Shown: piece after piece, positions 63,676-64,000 of the stretch | Numbering within the stretch: position 1 is the first letter of the stretch | Layout of the letters: each line of letters starts with the position of its first letter | Position numbers and translations under genes: made by a program | Assembly: GCA_938041695.1 (NCBI GenBank) | Contig: CALISI010000085.1 | Location: 1-64,000 of the forward strand | Direction of reading: 5' to 3' | Length of the DNA stretch: 64,000 bases | DNA from: an uncultured Actinomyces sp. | Lineage (GTDB): Bacteria > Actinomycetota > Actinomycetes > Actinomycetales > Actinomycetaceae | Notes under the pieces: generated by a model | Databases searched by the model: none | The model's input: only the letters and a program-made list of their open reading frames with translations | What the model was told of the DNA's origin: nothing

Positions 63676-64000
63676 TCACTCCGGACGGCATTCGCCGATG
63701 AGGTAGGACCCTTGCTTGAAGGCATCCTCGCTGTCTGCCTGGGTGGTCAGGCGCGTCCAGATCGGGCCCGGACCATCCACACGCACCCACTCCGTACCGT
63801 TCGTGCGGTCGTTGCGCACGGGACACACGAACGGGACCGACGAACCCGACCATCCCGGCGCGTTCAGCGTGAACGTGTGGCACGAGGCCGGGTTGAACCC
63901 GCGCTCGTCTCCGCGGCACGTCTGCACCCACTGAGCGCTCACGTCGAGCTTCGTGGTTTCCGTTGGGCGCTGACTCATCACCGTCTCACCCACATCGTTG
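63676..64000 (-). CDS. C-terminal part of an unidentified protein (cut by window edge)
   Basis: The minus-strand frame runs in from the window edge and stops at 63676. About 108 residues are visible, with three to four Cys, two Trp and a polar beta-like pattern (FTLNAPGWSGSS, RNDRTNGTEWVRV), ending SYLIGECRPE. It resembles the end of an extracellular Ig/FN3-like protein. An internal start (GTG 63993 or ATG 63978) cannot be ruled out. Family not recognised. Confidence 0.5.
   Translation of the reverse strand, partial: NDVGETVMSQRPTETTKLDVSAQWVQTCRGDERGFNPASCHTFTLNAPGWSGSSVPFVCPVRNDRTNGTEWVRVDGPGPIWTRLTTQADSEDAFKQGSYLIGECRPE

Noticed and set aside
1..64000. Insertion sequences, prophage, tRNA or rRNA genes
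   Set aside because: No transposase, integrase or phage structural frames and no cloverleaf or rRNA-like stretch was recognised by eye.

Overview
The window is GC-rich (roughly two thirds G+C by eye) and has the gene content of a high-GC actinobacterium. Menaquinone is the quinone, a 32-residue bS22-type ribosomal peptide is present, and there is a BldC-like small DNA-binding protein and a type VII secretion system (T7SS/ESX) with EccB, EccC, EccD, MycP and WXG100 proteins. The style (LPxTG-free secreted proteins, GTGA/ATGA-coupled operons, a TgpA-DUF58-kinase cluster) suggests Actinomyces/Schaalia or a close relative. The species call is inference.

Positions 1-5.3 kb hold the 5' part of a respiratory complex I operon on the minus strand (nuoA-B-C-D-E-F, nuoF cut by the window edge), preceded by a menJ-like menaquinone reductase. 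Positions 8.2-22 kb hold most of the classical menaquinone pathway, split over both strands: menG, menF, menD, menC, menB, menE, menA. menH and the DHNA-CoA thioesterase are not in the window. Interspersed are an HtrA protease, a GH13 alpha-glucosidase, an L,D-transpeptidase, a decayed DUF4832-type gene (5.7-6.8 kb) and an orphan mycosin-like protease (6.85-8.03 kb).

Positions 22.2-24.5 kb hold a coupled trio: a 25-codon ORF, a helical-domain + alpha/beta-hydrolase (DUF1023-type) protein and a lipoprotein. It looks like a T7SS effector/immunity cassette. Positions 24.5-33.2 kb hold housekeeping and transport genes: an MFS permease, a ribokinase-like kinase, a PLDc_N membrane protein, a histidine phosphatase, bS22, a BldC-like protein, and TrkH and TrkA potassium uptake. 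The two Trk genes are separated by an AbiEi/DUF559-like gene and a 0.8-kb non-coding region carrying an array of short inverted repeats.

Positions 33.3-58.3 kb form a T7SS island. It carries putative secreted substrates (a YbaB-like protein, an EspC-like protein with a collagen-like middle and four 45-residue C-terminal repeats, a WXG-like Gly/Lys-rich protein), the core eccD-eccB-mycP operon, two WXG100 genes, a second eccD with an RDD/FHA protein, a three-ATPase eccC, a lipoprotein and a PPE-like Gly/Ala-rich protein. It is surrounded by a family of short subtilisin-like paralogues that lack the MycP membrane anchor and share a C-terminal signature ending in HLGTSPRYH. There are six in the window plus one stub. 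Two tandem copies (54.5-56.9 kb) have lost the catalytic Asp and look like pseudoproteases. The orphan copy at 6.85 kb still carries, upstream, the last 46 codons of the PPE-like gene that precedes the family in the main island.

Positions 58.4-64 kb hold a minus-strand cluster of a Ser/Thr kinase, a TgpA-like transglutaminase, a DUF58 protein and the end of a further protein cut by the window edge.
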